This document shows positions 61,064 to 64,000 of a stretch of DNA of 64,000 bases, piece by piece. This DNA is from GCA-2746795 sp963747345. Its GTDB lineage: Bacteria; Chloroflexota; Anaerolineae; Promineifilales; Promineifilaceae. Location of the stretch: the NCBI GenBank assembly GCA_963747345.1, contig CAVVFA010000009.1, positions 682,001 to 746,000 on the forward strand, read 5' to 3'. Numbering within the stretch: position 1 is the stretch's first letter; each line of letters starts with the position of its first letter. The translations under genes were made by a program, and so were the position numbers. The notes below the pieces were generated by a model, which did not search any database, was not told the origin of the DNA, and saw only the letters and a program-made list of their open reading frames with translations.

Positions 61064-62410
61064 TTACAGACCATTATCCGCAATGACTTGTTTGTACCAA
61101 AGGGCGCTGTCTTTGAAGATACGCTCCTGCGATTCGTAATCAACCCACGTGATACCGAATCGTTGGTTATAGCCATAGCTCCACTCGAAGTTATCCATAA
61201 AAGACCAAACAAAATAACCAGCCAAGGGTACGCCGTTGCTAATGGCACGATGGGCTGCGGCAAAATGGTCTTTTAGATACACCTGACGGCGTTCGTCACG
61301 CACACGGCCGTTTTCATCCGGGCCATCACCATAACTAGCACCATTCTCAGTGATATATATTTTCGGAATCTGATAGTCAAAGTAAAGCCGGTTGAGAATC
61401 TGATACAACCCATCAGGATACACTTCCCAATTAATATCTGTGCGGTTCTCTTTAGACTCAAACACCGTTTGCGGCAAATTATCAGGAGCCTCAGCATCTC
61501 GTACCACATGGCGCGAATAATAATTGAGTCCCATAAAATCCGTCGGGACGGCAATTATTTCAAAATCACCATCCAGAATGAAATCAAATGATTCATCAAA
61601 CTGCTGATAGTAAGTGTTCACCATATGGGCCGGATAATGACGGCCATTTAGCGGATCTAGGAACCAACGGTTCACATGTCCATCAGCATGACGGGAGCGA
61701 GCGACATCAGCCACGCTACTAGAACCCGGCACTTGGTACGACATATTGAGCGTGATACCGACTTCTGCACCAGGGCTATTGGCTCGAAGCACTGGCACGG
61801 TTTCCCCGTGAGCCACAAGATGATGATGCGCTGCCCGCAAAGCCAACCCCATCTCTTGGCGACCCGGGGCATGAACGCCATATTGGTAGCCCAAAAAGGC
61901 CGAGACAAATGGCTCGTTAAACGTAATCCAATGTTTCACACGGTCGCCTAGAGAACGCGACACCACGTCTGCATATTCCACAAACGCCTCAACGATATCA
62001 CGATTCGGCCAGCCACCTTGCTCTTCCAAAATTTGGGGCATATCCCAATGGTAGAGGGTGACAAAGGGGGTGATATTGGCTTCGAGCAGGGTGTCGGTTA
62101 AACGGCCGTAGAAATCCAGCCCTTTCTGATTTACCGAGCCGCGTCCATTTGGCAAAATGCGCGGCCACGCGATGGAAAAGCGATAAGCCTGCAACCCCAA
62201 CTCACTCATCAACGCCACATCTTCTGGATAACGATGGTAATGGTCACAGGCAACATCACCATTCATGCCGTCCTGGATTTTTCCAGGCGTGTGGCTAAAG
62301 CGATCCCAGATGGATTCGCTTTTACCGTCTTCGTCCCACGCTCCTTCTATTTGGTAGGAGGAGGTTGCGGATCCCCAAATAAAATTTGTGGGGAATTGTT
62401 TATTAGTCAT
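61064..62410 (-). CDS. GH1 beta-glucosidase
   Basis: 448 residues from ATG 62410. NFIWGSATSSYQIEGAWDEDGKSESIWDRF is the N-terminal GH1 signature. The acid/base Glu lies in TFNEPF (about 166) and the nucleophile Glu in YITENGAS (about 355). VWSFMDNFEWSYGYNQRFGI is the aglycone wall. No signal peptide, so cytoplasmic hydrolysis of cellobiose or other beta-glucosides. It follows a GH94 phosphorylase-like gene on the same strand. Confidence 0.95.
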   Translation of the reverse strand: MTNKQFPTNFIWGSATSSYQIEGAWDEDGKSESIWDRFSHTPGKIQDGMNGDVACDHYHRYPEDVALMSELGLQAYRFSIAWPRILPNGRGSVNQKGLDFYGRLTDTLLEANITPFVTLYHWDMPQILEEQGGWPNRDIVEAFVEYADVVSRSLGDRVKHWITFNEPFVSAFLGYQYGVHAPGRQEMGLALRAAHHHLVAHGETVPVLRANSPGAEVGITLNMSYQVPGSSSVADVARSRHADGHVNRWFLDPLNGRHYPAHMVNTYYQQFDESFDFILDGDFEIIAVPTDFMGLNYYSRHVVRDAEAPDNLPQTVFESKENRTDINWEVYPDGLYQILNRLYFDYQIPKIYITENGASYGDGPDENGRVRDERRQVYLKDHFAAAHRAISNGVPLAGYFVWSFMDNFEWSYGYNQRFGITWVDYESQERIFKDSALWYKQVIADNGL

Positions 62411-62666
62411 GATCACCTCAATGGAAAATTTTGTGAATTTTGGGCATGGTTCATTCTATGACTACTCCATCTTTACAGTAGTCTCGGCATCCTTGCCGCG
62501 TTTACAAATTGTAAAGGACACTGTTCAGCTTTTTGAACCATGCCGCATTATTCATATCGTATCTGAAGTTGATAAAAAACGAAAACGCCAAGAATTTCAT
62601 CTCTTGACGTTTTCTAGTGAGGAAAATTGCAAATTTTGGATGCTGCTGGCATACTCAACGAAGCCC

Positions 62667-62752
62667 GCTAGTCTCAGGCTCAGCCACCGCTAGTCTCAGG
62701 CTCAGCCACCGCTAGTCTCAGGCTCAGCCACCGCTAGTCTCAGGCTCAGCCC
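62667..62752. repeat. 22-bp tandem repeat
   Basis: Almost four perfect copies of a 22-bp unit, GCTAGTCTCAGGCTCAGCCACC, end over the last codon of the GH94 gene. The gap 62411-62666 otherwise holds a hairpin (AAAACG.CAAGA with TCTTGACGTTTT, 62582-62612) and no gene. Confidence 0.9.
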
Positions 62753-64000
62753 ATCGTTACCAGAACCGTGTGTGTCTGGCCATCAGCGAAAATGGGGAGA
62801 ATATTACTCTCTACTTCTTCACCATCTACAACCACAGATTTGATACCCTGGCAAACATGGTCAGGATTGGCGACTTCAATTTCGTACTGACTGCCTCGGT
62901 ACTTCCGGCTGATTTTGTAACCATCCCATTTGGAAGGAATACAGGGCGCAATGCGCAAACCAGCGAAAGTGGGCTGAATGCCCAAAATGTATTGGGAGCC
63001 AGCCTGATACATCCACGAAGCCGTACCCGTTAACCAACTGTTCCGCGCCAAACCAAATTGGGGATGTTCATCACCCAGAATGTTTTGCGGATAAACGTAG
63101 GGTTCACATTCGTATTCGTCGATGTGGTCATTTTTAGCGGCCGGATTGAGCTGATTGTAATATTCGTAAGCGCGGTTGCCGTTGCCCATGCAGCGTTTCA
63201 GCAATCATGACCCACGGATTGGCGTGCAGGAAGATGCCGCCGTTTTCTTTTGCGCCCGGACGATAGGTGGTGACGCCACCTTTGTCGGGATCGTAACCAT
63301 CGTAGCCAGGGGTGCTGAGTTTGATGCCGTTGGCCGTGTTGAGCAGTTTGTAGACGGAATCGAGCGCAGTTTGGGCGCGTTCGGGCGTGGCAAAACCGGA
63401 GATAATGGGCCAGGATTGACCGTTGGTGAAGATTTTGCCTTCTGTGTTCTGCTGAGACCCGACGGGCGTGCCATCGTAGTCGAAGTAGCGCACATACCAG
63501 TCACCATCCCAGGCGTGCTCGTTGACTCGGGCTTTCATGGTGGCGTAGTAGTCGGAGAATTTGTCGGAAACGGCTCCTTCGACAAGCTCAGGATACGCTG
63601 TTTCCCCCCATACATCGCCAATTCAATCATCTCCAGCAAAGCCTTGCCGTATAAATTCGCCGTCAACAGCGATTCAGCACCCTTCAACAAGTTGACAGTA
63701 TCATTCCAGTCAGCAAAGCCAGCCAGCGGCAAGCCATGCGCCCCAACCGTCTCGTTTGTGAATTCGATGGCGCGGCACAAATGTTCCCAGATAGTGCCGC
63801 TTTCCAGCGGTTTGCCCGCTTTGTCTTTCTCGTAGAACGGAATCGCTTCGGTCAATACATCGAAATTGCCCGTTTCCTTGAGATAAGCCGCCACGGCCAA
63901 CACAATCCACAAATGGTCGTCGCTGTAGTAATCAGGGCGGTCATCTTCACCTGCTTCGCCGTTGGTCGCCACCATCGACAGCGGATTGAACTGATGCATG
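62746..64000 (-). CDS. GH94 cellodextrin/cellobiose phosphorylase-like, partial and frameshifted
   Basis: The C-terminal part of a GH94 protein whose start lies beyond the window. HQFNPLSMVATNGEAGEDDRPDYYSDDHLWIVLAVAAYLKETG has the catalytic-Asp region, and GLPLAGFADWNDTVNLLKGAESLL, QSWPIISGFA, CEPYVYPQNILGDEHPQFGLARNSWLTGTASWMY and IQPTFAGLRIAPCIPSKW are family motifs. The frame breaks near 63605 and 63190. It phosphorolyses beta-glucans to glucose-1-phosphate, consistent with GH1 downstream. An 8-residue insertion (YPELVEGA) splits an ETAV motif. Confidence 0.88.

Noticed and set aside
62667..62752. CRISPR-like array
   Set aside because: The repeat units are contiguous with no spacers and no cas genes occur in the window.

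Overview
The window looks like a chromosomal segment of a Chloroflexota bacterium, probably Anaerolineae-like. This is inferred from gene content: long Thr/Pro/Val-rich lipoprotein linkers, a duplicated ArsA, a GH67/GH43/GH3 xylan locus, and SCP/CAP and TolB-propeller lipoproteins. No rRNA, tRNA or CRISPR array was seen. The most striking sequence-level property is an interspersed 10-bp palindrome, AACGGCCGTT, often extended to GGAAACGGCCGTTTCC. I count about sixty perfect copies on roughly a 1-kb average spacing, inside genes and between them.

Layout. 0-5 kb (minus strand): a membrane protein, a membrane-anchored spermidine-synthase-like protein, a GT39-type glycosyltransferase and ribosomal protein L25 with a long structured leader. 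5.5-12 kb (plus): a DUF2267 protein, a G5/propeller lipoprotein, a histone-deacetylase-like amidohydrolase with two arrestin-fold proteins, a small protein and an amidase. 12-24 kb (minus): a metalloid-resistance region with four ArsR-type regulators, an ArsR-ArsC fusion, ArsD, ArsA, an ArsP/YraQ-type permease, small thioredoxin-like proteins, an OsmC protein, two DGC-type cysteine proteins and a GcvH-like lipoyl carrier. At least six sites of one operator form (TTCAA-N6-TTGAA) tie it into one regulon. A BrnT-type toxin-antitoxin pair and a proC gene sit inside. 24.6-29.7 kb (minus, visibly AT-rich): a four-gene cassette of a TPR membrane protein, a LysM lipoprotein, a metzincin-type protease and a death-like (effector-associated) domain protein.

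30-43.4 kb: a glucuronoxylan locus with GH67 alpha-glucuronidase (plus), GH43, GH3, a complete Opp-type ABC importer and a decayed LacI regulator next to LacI-like palindromes. 43.6-45.2 kb: a death-like domain-TIR-FGE-fold protein. 45.7-52.4 kb (plus): GDP-mannose dehydratase, phosphomannomutase, thioesterase, TatD, two glycosyltransferases and a ribbon-helix-helix protein, suggesting surface-polysaccharide synthesis. 52.4-64 kb: tandem YitT paralogs, glucose-6-phosphate isomerase, a zinc dehydrogenase, two secreted or lipoproteins, a GNAT acetyltransferase, and GH1 plus GH94 for cellodextrin use.

Many conserved genes (GT39, spermidine-synthase-like, GH67, phosphomannomutase, TatD, GT4, GNAT, GH94) are split by single-base shifts. 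Their pattern looks more like consensus indels than true decay, so I give whole-gene spans. Two MITE-like elements each occur twice in opposite orientation. Many gaps carry hairpins built of short repeated words.
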